Shown here: positions 20,636-28,222 of the stretch, piece by piece | How the letters are laid out: the number at the start of each line of letters is the position of its first letter | How positions within the stretch are numbered: position 1 is the first letter of the stretch | Translations under genes and position numbers: made by a program | The notes under the pieces: generated by a model | Databases searched by the model: none | What the model was told of the DNA's origin: nothing | The model's input: only the letters and a program-made list of their open reading frames with translations | DNA from: a virus | Virus record (IMG/VR): IMGVR_UViG_3300009285_005282 | Coordinates: 1 to 64,000 of that record | DNA length: 64,000 bases | Strand: one strand, 5' to 3'

Positions 20636-23600
20636 ATGGCGATGCAGCAACAAGCGCTCTTCGCCAACGCTGCCAATTACGCTCTTTCCATTACCCCGCC
20701 AATGGGAGGGATGGCCCCTTACGGTCCGCGTTACACGGCGGGGGCACCTCCGACGATGGTCCCACCCCCGATGATGCCGACTTCAGGCATGGGGCAGTCC
20801 GGCGGGTTGGGCAGCATGGCCATGGGTGCCATGTTCAACACCCCCGGGGGTTACATGGCGCAGGGTATGGGAGAGCAGGTGGCGAGCTCGCTCATCGGGG
20901 GTGCGCAGTCCCTCACCGGCGGTGTTGCCGCCGCTGCGAGTACGATCACCGGAGTCGCTGGAATAGCCAGTCTGTTAGGCGGAGCTGCGCTACCTGTGGT
21001 CGGAGGAGCCGTTGGTGTGCTGGGGGGCCTGCCGGCAATGACCGTTGCTGGCGGTCTGGGTATGGGAGCCTGGGGGGTTGGTCAAGCAGCTACGGGTATG
21101 GACCAACGTCAACAGCTCGCCCGGGTGATGCGCTCGCGGTTTGGGGGCATGATGGGCGCGGGTGGCGGCAACGGCGGTGTCGGGTTCAGCGCCACGGACA
21201 TCGGGGGCATGTCCACCATGGTCCGGGAGATGGCCGGCTCCGACATGTTCACCTCGTTTGAAGAGCTCACGCGAGTGCTGGACCGGACCGGACAGGGAGG
21301 GCTGTATCGGGGTGTCCAGAACGCCCGGCAGTTCCGTGAACGGTTTCGTCAGACCGTCGACACGCTGCGCGAGATTGCCCAGACCATGCACACCTCGCTG
21401 GAGGGGGCGACACAATTCTTGGAGGGGCAGCGCGCCCAAGGTTTCTTCACGGGGAGGGAGATTACCTCTTCGATGATGCAGACGCGGCTACAGGCCGGAG
21501 CGTCAGGAATCTCGGCTGCGCAGATGCAGCAGATCGGTCTGCAGGGCACCCAGATGGGCCGCATGATGGGCATGCGTGGTCGGTCCGGCTCAGCGGCGAT
21601 GCGCGCCATGGCTACGTCGTTGGGGGTGCAAATGCAGACCGGGATGCTCAGCGACGAGATGGTCGCGGAGGCTACCGGCGGGGCTACTGGCGCTGAGGGG
21701 GCACAGATCCTGGCGGCGCAGCAGATGCAGGTCGCACAGCGCTTCTTCGGCGGGAGGCGCGCAGGACGGGTGGTGCTGGCGGGGCTGTGGGACCCGGAGA
21801 CCGGCGGCATCAACGAGGATCGGCTGCGCGAGGCGATGTCGGGCAACATGACCTTTCACCAAGCGCGGAGTCGGGGAAGGGAAAACGTTCGGCGGACTGG
21901 TGGGCGCAACAGCGAGTTCTTTCTGGACCAGAACCGCATCCTGGGCGAGCTCATGGAGACCGGGCAGGGGGTCAACCTGGAGATCGCCATGTTGGAGCAG
22001 CACTACGGTCATCGTGGGTGGACACTGGACGATCCTGCCATGCAGCGGGTCATGCAGCGTCACCTTGGGGTTGGTCGGGAAGAGGTGGACGTGCTTATCC
22101 AGCAGTACCGGAACGCCCCCCAGGCAGCGACGGAGCAGCGTCTCCGTATGAACCAGCAGCTCAACCAAGAAGCGCGGGTCCGCTCCCGTGAAGTGTCCGG
22201 TGTGGAGGGCTTCCGACGACGGTTCTCCAATATGTTGGAGCGCACCATCACCAACCCCTTGCGACAGGCGGGGGATGACCTGACCACGTCTATCGCGCGC
22301 ACCGTGGAGGAGACGGTCCGGGAGATCGAGGGGCGAGTAGAGTTCCAGGCAACCGAGGAGGGACGTCGGGCTTACAGCGCGCTGGCCAGAGGAGAGGGTA
22401 CGGAGGGGCAGAAAGCGAGTCTTCGCTCCGGTCAGCGCCTTCTGGCTGGGGCCACGGTACGAAGTATGTACCAATCGCGTGACCCGTCACTGCTTCGACG
22501 ATTTGGTTCCTGGTCCGGTTTTGGGGCGCAGTCCACCTCCGAGATGCTTACCGCGTCCGGGTTTGGAGCGCCGGGTATGACCGCCCAGGCGGCGCAGGAG
22601 CAACTCTCCCAGATCACCTCCGGGATTACGCGTGGGTACGCTACCACCCACACTGACTTGGGAATGAGTGAAAAGCAGTTTGGGGCCATGCAAGGACAGA
22701 TGGCAGACTTTATCACTTCACGACAACTGACCAACGTGCCCAGTACGTGGGATCGACTTCGCGGTCGAAGTAACGACCTGGCGGTAGCTCGGGAGCGGGT
22801 GCGGCAGCTGGATGAAGCTAACGTTGGTGGGATTTCGCGTGTTTGGGCCAAGCGTGGCGAGGCGGAGAAGATCGGCATGTTGGAGCGGTTCACCGGTGAG
22901 CGTTTCGCCGGTACCGGCTACGAGACCAACGTTGGGGGTGCCGGTCTCAGCCGAGAGGCTACCTTGCGGGGGTTGGAGCGTTTGCACGAGGAGCAGGCGG
23001 AAGGCATGCGCATTCTTGGTAATAGTTTCAATACTCGGAACGGCCGACCTCTTTCGTATGAGATGATGCGCGGTAACATCCATGGGCCGGGGCAGCTCCC
23101 GGACGAGGGTGCGAGCAACACCTTTGAATTTCAGTCGTTGTTCCGCGCCACCGGGGAGTCATCGGAGCTGACGCGGCATCTGCGCGCCGCGTTGGGGGGC
23201 ACGGGGGAAGACATTCGTCAAAACGACGCGCTTACTTCGTTGCGGCTGCTCGCCTCTAACGGGCGCGGCACGGGGGTATTTCAGGGTGTAGACCTGGACC
23301 GTAGCGCCCGCGGCGCCCTGAAGGGGCTGGTACACGGCAGTCCGCGGCAAAAGGACGTGGCTTTGGGCTTGCTTGACCGGCAGACCAGCATAGCGATGGC
23401 TACCGAATTGGTGCAGCGCGGGGAGATGTACACGGGGGTCTGGGAGCGAATCAACCGGAGCAGCGAGAGCTTCAAACAGGATGTGCAGCACAGCTCTCGC
23501 CACCTGCTGGACTCCTACCTGCGTAAGCGCAGTGCCGGCGACCCCGGTGGGGCTGCGGAGGCGGCGCTGTTTGCGCATCTCACCGACCCGGCCAACGCGA

Positions 23601-24229
23601 AGAACGCACAGGACCTGCAGACGCTTACAGTGGTGCTCGGGAGGGACACGAGTACCGGGGCTAAAGCGTTGACCGGGGGGTTGCAGGCTACCCAAGGTTA
23701 CATTGGCCGCTACAGCAGGTCGTCGGGGACTGGGCGCACCACCGAGATGCTGCGTGGGCAGCTGTCTGGGATGCTCGGCGAGGGGCAGAACGTCAACCAG
23801 ATTTTTCGTGGTCGTGAGATGCAGACCTGGGCACGCAAGTTGGAGTTGGGCAAAACCGACACCACGGCGCTCGTCGAGTTCATGCAGAAACGCGGCGCGG
23901 AGTTTACGCTTACGGCAGGCGAGGTGCAGCGGAACCTCGGGGAGTTCGCAGGCTTTGCTAAAGAGGGAATCGACGATAAGGAACTTCGGACGTTGGGGAC
24001 GCGGGTCGGGCGTGGCGTGCTTGACCGCGCCGAGGCAGGGGGTCGGTCCAAGGACACGTTGCTGACCGTGAACCAGCAGCAGCTCAATACGTTGAAGGAT
24101 CTGCTGAGGGCGACCATCGTCGTAGGGGAAAAGACCAGTGGAGTAAAGGATATGCTTGCACAGATGCGCGACGTCACCTTACCGGCCCCCCCGGGGGGCA
24201 CTAACGCGCAAGGTACGGGGACTGACTAA
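20636..24229 (+). CDS. Large tail tape-measure-like or internal virion protein (1197 aa)
   Basis: A 1197-residue protein. It has a Pro/Met-rich start, then a strongly hydrophobic Gly/Ala stretch (about residues 85-165: GVAAAASTITGVAGIASLLG, LPVVGGAVGVLGGLPAMTVA). About 1000 residues of Gln/Arg/Glu-rich, mainly helical sequence follow, including many segments such as ERFRQTVDTLREIAQTMHTS and EERLR-type helices. The size, hydrophobic segments and helical content fit a tape measure or an ejected inner protein. No ribosome site is clear, and a second ATG lies six bases on. It ends by TAATG overlap with the next gene. Naming is by architecture only. Confidence 0.5.
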   Translation: MAMQQQALFANAANYALSITPPMGGMAPYGPRYTAGAPPTMVPPPMMPTSGMGQSGGLGSMAMGAMFNTPGGYMAQGMGEQVASSLIGGAQSLTGGVAAAASTITGVAGIASLLGGAALPVVGGAVGVLGGLPAMTVAGGLGMGAWGVGQAATGMDQRQQLARVMRSRFGGMMGAGGGNGGVGFSATDIGGMSTMVREMAGSDMFTSFEELTRVLDRTGQGGLYRGVQNARQFRERFRQTVDTLREIAQTMHTSLEGATQFLEGQRAQGFFTGREITSSMMQTRLQAGASGISAAQMQQIGLQGTQMGRMMGMRGRSGSAAMRAMATSLGVQMQTGMLSDEMVAEATGGATGAEGAQILAAQQMQVAQRFFGGRRAGRVVLAGLWDPETGGINEDRLREAMSGNMTFHQARSRGRENVRRTGGRNSEFFLDQNRILGELMETGQGVNLEIAMLEQHYGHRGWTLDDPAMQRVMQRHLGVGREEVDVLIQQYRNAPQAATEQRLRMNQQLNQEARVRSREVSGVEGFRRRFSNMLERTITNPLRQAGDDLTTSIARTVEETVREIEGRVEFQATEEGRRAYSALARGEGTEGQKASLRSGQRLLAGATVRSMYQSRDPSLLRRFGSWSGFGAQSTSEMLTASGFGAPGMTAQAAQEQLSQITSGITRGYATTHTDLGMSEKQFGAMQGQMADFITSRQLTNVPSTWDRLRGRSNDLAVARERVRQLDEANVGGISRVWAKRGEAEKIGMLERFTGERFAGTGYETNVGGAGLSREATLRGLERLHEEQAEGMRILGNSFNTRNGRPLSYEMMRGNIHGPGQLPDEGASNTFEFQSLFRATGESSELTRHLRAALGGTGEDIRQNDALTSLRLLASNGRGTGVFQGVDLDRSARGALKGLVHGSPRQKDVALGLLDRQTSIAMATELVQRGEMYTGVWERINRSSESFKQDVQHSSRHLLDSYLRKRSAGDPGGAAEAALFAHLTDPANAKNAQDLQTLTVVLGRDTSTGAKALTGGLQATQGYIGRYSRSSGTGRTTEMLRGQLSGMLGEGQNVNQIFRGREMQTWARKLELGKTDTTALVEFMQKRGAEFTLTAGEVQRNLGEFAGFAKEGIDDKELRTLGTRVGRGVLDRAEAGGRSKDTLLTVNQQQLNTLKDLLRATIVVGEKTSGVKDMLAQMRDVTLPAPPGGTNAQGTGTD

Positions 24230-24504
24230 TGACAACTTACGGCGACGGCATCGGAAGAGTTTACAGCAGGCCAGTTCCCTCCACCGAGACGGGGGTGTAT
24301 CGGCGGGAGAAGGAGGTGGTCATCATGGTTGGAGGACGGCAGGTCACCTTGGTGGTCCGGGACACCGTCGTGCCCGAGGACCCCTACGTGAATTTGGTCC
24401 GTGCGGCGGCCTACCCCTACCAGGTTGGCGGTGGGCCGTTTCCGGTGCCTCCGGTGCCCCGCACCATCAAGGATGTACTGATCAAGCGGACGATCACGAT
24501 CTGA
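24229..24504 (+). CDS. Small protein coupled to the tape-measure-like gene (91 aa)
   Basis: A 91-residue protein with a strand-rich core (KEVVIMVGGRQVTLVVRDTV), a Pro/Gly-rich segment (YPYQVGGGPFPVPPVPRT), and a short basic end. ATG overlaps the upstream TAA, so it is translated with that virion gene. It may be a small virion or chaperone partner; not recognised. Confidence 0.65.
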   Translation: MTTYGDGIGRVYSRPVPSTETGVYRREKEVVIMVGGRQVTLVVRDTVVPEDPYVNLVRAAAYPYQVGGGPFPVPPVPRTIKDVLIKRTITI

Positions 24505-24518
24505 TACTGAGCTAAGGA

Positions 24519-24540
24519 CGGTGAGGAGAAGCCTCGACCG
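24519..24540 (-). terminator. Hairpin terminator of the MNAYEWG cassette
   Basis: CGGTGAGG-agaag-CCTC(G)ACCG, an 8-bp stem with one bulged G, followed on the minus strand by TCCTTAGCTCAG, close to the family tail CCTTAG. It lies after the stop of the paralogue at 24584. Confidence 0.55.
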
Positions 24541-24583
24541 CCCGACCGTAGTGCCGGCGGCGCCCACCACACCAGGACCGGCG

Positions 24584-25276
24584 TTACCCTACCTCCCCCG
24601 GCCACACCGGGATTTCGGTGCGGATATCGTCGGCCTGGCGTTGGCACTCCACCGCCGCCAGCGTCCGCGCCGTAGCCCACGCTGCTGCCCATGTCGCAGT
24701 TCCCACCGCCGCCTCTATCGCCTCCAGCGCCCAGAACACCGCCAGCGCGCTCACTGCCTCCGTCGCATTCGCCGTCCACACTGCTGTTCGCGCTGCCTCT
24801 GCCACTTCCGCTGCTGTCTCCTCCGCCGCATCCGCCTCTGCCGCTAGCGCCGTCTTCGCCGCATCCGCCGCGTCCGTCGCCCACACTTCCGCCCACGCTA
24901 CCCGTGCTGCCCTCCCCGCCTCTGCCGCTGCCTCTGCCGCCCGCGCCGCTGCCCAGGGCGTTCGGTCCTCTCCGGACAGCCAGCGCTCAGCCCACCGTCG
25001 CCAGTCGACGGCCCAGGGGGTGCTCGGCCTCCCAATGTCCAAAAGCGCGCGGCGGATTGCCCGCTCGGTGATTCGCTCGGTTGCTCGCAGCAGTGCGGGG
25101 AGTACGCCCGCCAGTAGATTCGGCGACAACCCGTGCCGGAGTTGCCAGACCAGCCAATCACCGCGTGGACAGAGCCGCCAGGCGTCGGGTTGGGCAGCAG
25201 CGGGACCAAGTGACTCCCGCCACTCCAGCGCGATAGGGCACGAGTGGTGGGCCAGGCCCCATTCGTAGGCGTTCAT
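24584..25276 (-). CDS. Ala/Trp-rich paralogue D (MNAYEWG family)
   Basis: A 230-residue member, the longest here: MNAYEWGLAHHSCPIALEW, RESLGPAAAQPDAWRLC, WQLRHGLSPNLLAGVLPALL, RATERITERAIRRALL, PWAVDWRRWAERWLSGEDR, then about 110 residues of Ala/Glu/Trp-rich sequence and DDIRTEIPVWPGEVG. The ATG has GGAGG seven bases before it and TATAAG 65 bases upstream. It forms a one-gene minus-strand cassette between two plus-strand virion genes. Function unknown. Confidence 0.82.
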   Translation of the reverse strand: MNAYEWGLAHHSCPIALEWRESLGPAAAQPDAWRLCPRGDWLVWQLRHGLSPNLLAGVLPALLRATERITERAIRRALLDIGRPSTPWAVDWRRWAERWLSGEDRTPWAAARAAEAAAEAGRAARVAWAEVWATDAADAAKTALAAEADAAEETAAEVAEAARTAVWTANATEAVSALAVFWALEAIEAAVGTATWAAAWATARTLAAVECQRQADDIRTEIPVWPGEVG

Positions 25277-25340
25277 CGCATTACCTCCGCATGCACCATC
25301 TCTGTCGCACCGTGCGGTTATGATGGTACATTACGGTATC

Positions 25341-25346
25341 CTTATA
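25341..25346 (-). promoter_or_regulatory. TATAAG promoter-like box of the MNAYEWG cassette
   Basis: Minus-strand CACGTTATAAGGATACC, 65 bases before the ATG at 25276. The plus-strand start at 25390 is only 44 bases away on the other side. Confidence 0.6.
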
Positions 25347-25389
25347 ACGTGGATCTACCAGTAGCCAGCGGCTGTGGTATGGTGTGCTC

Positions 25390-26628
25390 ATGGCAGTGTT
25401 CATTGAGGCACGTACCGAGCAGTTTCAACAGGATCGGGAGGAGTACGCGGAGCGGGTGCGCCAGCGGGAGGGAACGTACCCCGTTCGGCGTCCGTTGCGC
25501 GGTTACCAGCTCAAGGCGGATACCTACGCCACGATCCGTATCATGGGTCCAACGGGGTTCCTGCCGGTTATCGACGCTGCGGGAGACTGGCGTCGTGGGG
25601 GGACCGCGGGCACCACCCACTACACCAACTTCTTCGTGCAGCAGGTGGCGGAGGAGCGGCACGAGAAGCAGCAGGTGGTGGACACCTTCGGCGAGTCGTT
25701 CATCTTCTTTTTCGGAGAGGCCCCTCGGCTGCTGCAGGTGCAGGGGTTGTTGCTGAACACCGCCGACTTCAACTGGCGGGCAGAGTTTTGGCACAACTAC
25801 GACATCTACTTTCGCGGCACCAAGCTAGTTGAGCTCGGCGCGCGGCTCTACCTCATCTACGACGACCGTATCGTCGAGGGGTACATGATCAGCGCCCAGG
25901 CGACAGAGAACGAGGCGAGCTTGGCAGCCATTCCGTTCGGCTTCCAGCTGTTCGTGACCGGTCAGACCGAGCTTTCGTTGCTCGGTGACCCCGACTTCCC
26001 AGTCTCCGCGGGGAAGCTGTTCGAGCAGACCAGCAGCTACGACGCCGCGATGCGCGTCTGGCAGCAAAGTCGGGTGGCACAGCGGGCGTTGGTGACCCCG
26101 GCAGTTCAGGCCGCCGCTATGAACCCTCCGTTCGGTACCGGAAGGATGTTGAGCTCGCTGCTGCGGGGGCAGATCATCAACGCGGGCGACCCGTCCATCA
26201 CGGGGTTTGTGCAGCGGGCATCCGCGGCCATGGCGCCGTTTCTGGGTGGGGGGCTCAAGCGTACCAAGCCTCTACGGTCTACCTTGCGCGAGAACGTTGA
26301 CGAGATGATCGGGGGCACGCCGGAGCTGTCCGCCGAGGAGCTCGCGGCGCCGCTCGCGGCCAACGATCAGTGGCTGATGGCAGACCGAATGTTCGACCTC
26401 AGTCTGGGGGGCATGATGTCCACCTTCGACGGCTGCGCACGGGAGTTTGTGGACACGATGGGTAGGATCGGGCGCGCCGTAGACGAGATCCGGGAGGCGG
26501 GGGGTCACCGGTCCCGTTCGTCGTTCTCCCGCGGCGTGGCACTAGGGGACGCCGCTCCGCCACGTCCTCCTCTGGTGGCGCGTAACGTGCCGTTCGGGAT
26601 GTCCGTGCAGGACGGCCTGCTTCTCTGA
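25390..26628 (+). CDS. Tail/baseplate structural protein (412 aa)
   Basis: A 412-residue protein whose middle has the pattern of a phage virion family. It contains YQLKADTYATIRIMGPTGFL, TNFFVQQVAEERHEKQQVVD, TFGESFIFFFGEAPRLLQVQ, LLLNTADFNWRAEFWHNYDI, YFRGTKLVELGARLYLIYDD and VEGYMISAQATENEASLAAI, ending the domain with IPFGFQLFVTGQTE. These strands resemble baseplate or tube-cap proteins that carry a LysM-like or tube fold. The last 130 residues are helical. ATG 25390 is used; GTG 25384 is in frame. It stands alone between minus-strand cassettes. Exact role uncertain. Confidence 0.6.
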   Translation: MAVFIEARTEQFQQDREEYAERVRQREGTYPVRRPLRGYQLKADTYATIRIMGPTGFLPVIDAAGDWRRGGTAGTTHYTNFFVQQVAEERHEKQQVVDTFGESFIFFFGEAPRLLQVQGLLLNTADFNWRAEFWHNYDIYFRGTKLVELGARLYLIYDDRIVEGYMISAQATENEASLAAIPFGFQLFVTGQTELSLLGDPDFPVSAGKLFEQTSSYDAAMRVWQQSRVAQRALVTPAVQAAAMNPPFGTGRMLSSLLRGQIINAGDPSITGFVQRASAAMAPFLGGGLKRTKPLRSTLRENVDEMIGGTPELSAEELAAPLAANDQWLMADRMFDLSLGGMMSTFDGCAREFVDTMGRIGRAVDEIREAGGHRSRSSFSRGVALGDAAPPRPPLVARNVPFGMSVQDGLLL

Positions 26629-26635
26629 TACCCAA

Positions 26636-26665
26636 CTAAGGAATTGCCGCAGGAGTTGCGGCGAG
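26636..26665 (-). terminator. Repeat-family hairpin between convergent genes
   Basis: CTAAGGAATTGCCGCAGGAG then TTGCGGCGAG. GCCGCA/TGCGGC forms a 6-bp stem; the minus-strand tail is AATTCCTTAGTTGGGTATC. It sits eight bases past the plus-strand stop at 26628. Confidence 0.65.
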
Positions 26666-26683
26666 GGGTGGGTGCTAGCGGGG

Positions 26684-26920
26684 TCATTTCACCCGGCATG
26701 ACTCGGAGCGGCCTGTATCAGGCTCCGAGAACGCTCCGGCCGCCCGAAGCGCTGCCTCGGCTTCGTCGCTGATGTCCCAGCCGTCGAGATCGCCGGGGCG
26801 GCGTTGAGCGACCATGCCGCGGAGCGGGTAGCTCCTCGGAGCATAGTCCAGACACTGGATGCCCGCCTTTCGGCAGGCTTCCCGGATCGCGGCGAAATTC
26901 CCTTCAATCCTTTTATCCAC
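26684..26920 (-). CDS. Small acidic protein (78 aa)
   Basis: A 78-residue protein (MDKRIEGNFAAIREACRKAG, then IQCLDYAPRSYPLRGM, DGWDISDEAEAALRAAG). GTG 26920 is preferred, nine bases after GGAGG. TTG 26929 is in frame but too close to the ribosome site, and the ATG at 26925 opens a different Arg/Ser-rich frame that looks like a shadow. A TATAAG box is 21 bases upstream. Function unknown. Confidence 0.6.
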   Translation of the reverse strand: MDKRIEGNFAAIREACRKAGIQCLDYAPRSYPLRGMVAQRRPGDLDGWDISDEAEAALRAAGAFSEPDTGRSESCRVK

Positions 26921-26940
26921 ATCATTCAACCTCCAGTATT

Positions 26941-26946
26941 CTTATA
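26941..26946 (-). promoter_or_regulatory. TATAAG promoter-like box
   Basis: Minus-strand ACGCTATAAGAATACTGGAGG, 21 bases before the GTG at 26920. It is divergent from the winged-helix gene at 27018, with the dyad at 26986-27010 between them. Confidence 0.6.
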
Positions 26947-26985
26947 GCGTTGCCCGCTGCGGGTTTGCCCGTAGTGCGGGTGTTG

Positions 26986-27010
26986 ACCTTACCAGCTAGT
27001 ATGGTAAGGT
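26986..27010. promoter_or_regulatory. Perfect 9-bp inverted repeat, likely operator
   Basis: ACCTTACCA-gctagta-TGGTAAGGT, a perfect dyad with a 7-base centre and a half-site distance of about 1.5 turns. A TATGGT -10-like hexamer and the AAGGT ribosome site overlap it. It ends seven bases before the ATG of the winged-helix gene and lies between that gene and a divergent minus-strand gene, which fits an autoregulated operator. Confidence 0.7.
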
Positions 27011-27017
27011 ACGGGTG

Positions 27018-27368
27018 ATGTCTACCGATCCTGTAGTGGCTGCCGCAAAGCAGCTTCAGCACGCTCGAACGAGGTTAGCTGGCGCACGGCGAGAGCTGGC
27101 GGCGGCACGGCAGCAGTACGCCGACGCGCAGAAACTGGTGCAGCAGCTCGCTCGGGGCGACGCTGCCGACGTGCGCACCCAACCGCACGTACTTCAAACG
27201 GTGCAGTTGGTACAACGCGGTATGACCTGCTCCACGCAGCTGGCTGCGGCACTGGGCATCTCCCCTCGAAGTGCCGCAGTGCGTCTCCATCGTGCGTGGA
27301 AGGCGGGACTGGTGGAGCGCACACGGCGCGGGCAGTACGCTGTTTTGGATGTGGACATACCCCGCTAA
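27018..27368 (+). CDS. Winged helix-turn-helix regulator (116 aa)
   Basis: A 116-residue protein. Residues about 5-50 are an Ala/Arg/Gln coiled coil (LQHARTRLAGARRELAAARQ). Residues about 60-115 form a MarR/ArsR-like winged helix: VLQTVQLVQRGMTCSTQLAA, LGISPRSAAVRLHRAWKAGL recognition helix, and VERTRRGQYAVL wing. ATG 27018 is used; GTG 27015 is adjacent. A perfect dyad lies directly upstream, so it probably represses itself and perhaps the divergent gene. Its TAA stop lies inside the downstream repeat-family hairpin. Confidence 0.75.
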   Translation: MSTDPVVAAAKQLQHARTRLAGARRELAAARQQYADAQKLVQQLARGDAADVRTQPHVLQTVQLVQRGMTCSTQLAAALGISPRSAAVRLHRAWKAGLVERTRRGQYAVLDVDIPR

Positions 27369-27394
27369 GGAATTGCCGCAGGAGTTGCGGCTAG
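27365..27394 (-). terminator. Repeat-family hairpin holding two stop codons
   Basis: The 30-bp element CTAAGG...CTAG lies between convergent genes. Its left end supplies the TAA of the plus-strand winged-helix gene and its right end supplies the TAG of the minus-strand gene at 27391. GCCGCA/TGCGGC is the stem. Confidence 0.7.
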
Positions 27395-27861
27395 TGGAGG
27401 GAATCGAAGTCGAAGTCGATGGTGTCGATGGTGTCGGTGTAGCTACGTATAACTTCCGCGCGGACATCTTCGAGCGACATTTCCACGTGGGGCAGCGCCC
27501 CACGCTCATACGCTGTACGGAGGGTTTTCCGTGTCTCAACGTCCTGGAGGATGGCGTTTCTTGCACGTTTGGCGTACGTCGCCGCCGCCGCCACCATACG
27601 GAGTTGCGCCTCCAGAACTTGGACTCGCATCGGCTGCAGTTCCCGGTGTGCCACCAGCTGCAGCTCCAGGGGAAGCGGTCGCCAGGCTGGCGGAACCAGT
27701 TGCCATACCTTAGACCGGCAATACGCCTTTGACCTCTGGGCGAGTGTCATGAAGGCTTTGGTGGCCAAGAACTCCCAGAATGACACGTCGGTGTTTTTCA
27801 TCAATAATCTTATGCCGGATAGCAGCCTCGATTTGCGCGTTTGTATCCCAATTTCGGGCAT
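27391..27861 (-). CDS. Unknown helical protein (up to 156 aa)
   Basis: The reading frame gives up to 156 residues: a basic N-terminus, hydrophobic FWEFLATKAFMTLAQR, a long helix (LEAQLRMVAAAATYAKRARN, AILQDVETRKTLRTAYERGA) and an Asp-rich end (DTIDTIDFDFDSLH). The start is unsure. ATG 27861 gives the full length but has no ribosome site. ATG 27801 gives 136 residues and lies eight bases after a CATAAG box, which would make a nearly leaderless message. Function unknown. Confidence 0.55.
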   Translation of the reverse strand: MPEIGIQTRKSRLLSGIRLLMKNTDVSFWEFLATKAFMTLAQRSKAYCRSKVWQLVPPAWRPLPLELQLVAHRELQPMRVQVLEAQLRMVAAAATYAKRARNAILQDVETRKTLRTAYERGALPHVEMSLEDVRAEVIRSYTDTIDTIDFDFDSLH

Positions 27862-27867
27862 ACCCCG

Positions 27868-27898
27868 CTAAGGAATTGCCGCAAGGGGTAGCGCGGCG
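27868..27898 (-). terminator. Repeat-family hairpin, diverged copy
   Basis: CTAAGGAATTGCCGCaaggggtagcGCGGC: a 5-bp GCCGC/GCGGC stem with a 10-base loop and the conserved tail on the minus strand. It follows the stop of the 79-residue gene at 27899. Confidence 0.55.
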
Positions 27899-28138
27899 TC
27901 AGGTGGGCTTCGGGCAGAGGATGGACTGCAGGTGGGTAGCTGCTACGACGTGGCGTAGCCCGTCGTCGTACTGAATGACCGCGGACCCCCCGTCCTCCAT
28001 CCACCACTTGACGTGGTGAACGGAGTCGTCCCACTCCCGAACCCACCCTTCGGTGGATGTCGGTGTGCGCTCCGCGTTGTAAGGGCACCCCCCGCAGTCA
28101 CTTGGGGTGCCGTCGCACCAGGTCGGGCTAGTACACAT
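27899..28138 (-). CDS. Small Cys/Trp-rich protein (79 aa)
   Basis: A 79-residue protein with four N-terminal cysteines (MCTSPTWCDGTPSDCGGCPY), then a strand-rich domain (GWVREWDDSVHHVKWWMEDG, SAVIQYDDGLRHVVAATHLQ). The ATG has GGAGG and a TATAAG box 18 bases upstream. The layout suggests a zinc site plus a small beta fold. Function unknown. Confidence 0.65.
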   Translation of the reverse strand: MCTSPTWCDGTPSDCGGCPYNAERTPTSTEGWVREWDDSVHHVKWWMEDGGSAVIQYDDGLRHVVAATHLQSILCPKPT

Positions 28139-28155
28139 ACTGAACCTCCATGGTT

Positions 28156-28161
28156 CTTATA
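28156..28161 (-). promoter_or_regulatory. TATAAG promoter-like box
   Basis: Minus-strand TAGCTATAAGAACCATGGAGG, 18 bases before the ATG at 28138. On the other side a TAGAAT (28193-28198) may serve the plus-strand multi-enzyme gene. Confidence 0.6.
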
Positions 28162-28222
28162 GCTAGCTCTGGCCCCTACTGTTGCTCATCCGGTAGAATG
28201 ACTCCAGCTGGACGGAGCCGAG

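Noticed and set aside
26689-26925. ATG-started Arg/Ser-rich ORF at the same place as the 78-residue gene
   Set aside because: The spacing to the ribosome site is good, but the composition is that of a shadow frame; the alternative frame has ordinary protein composition.
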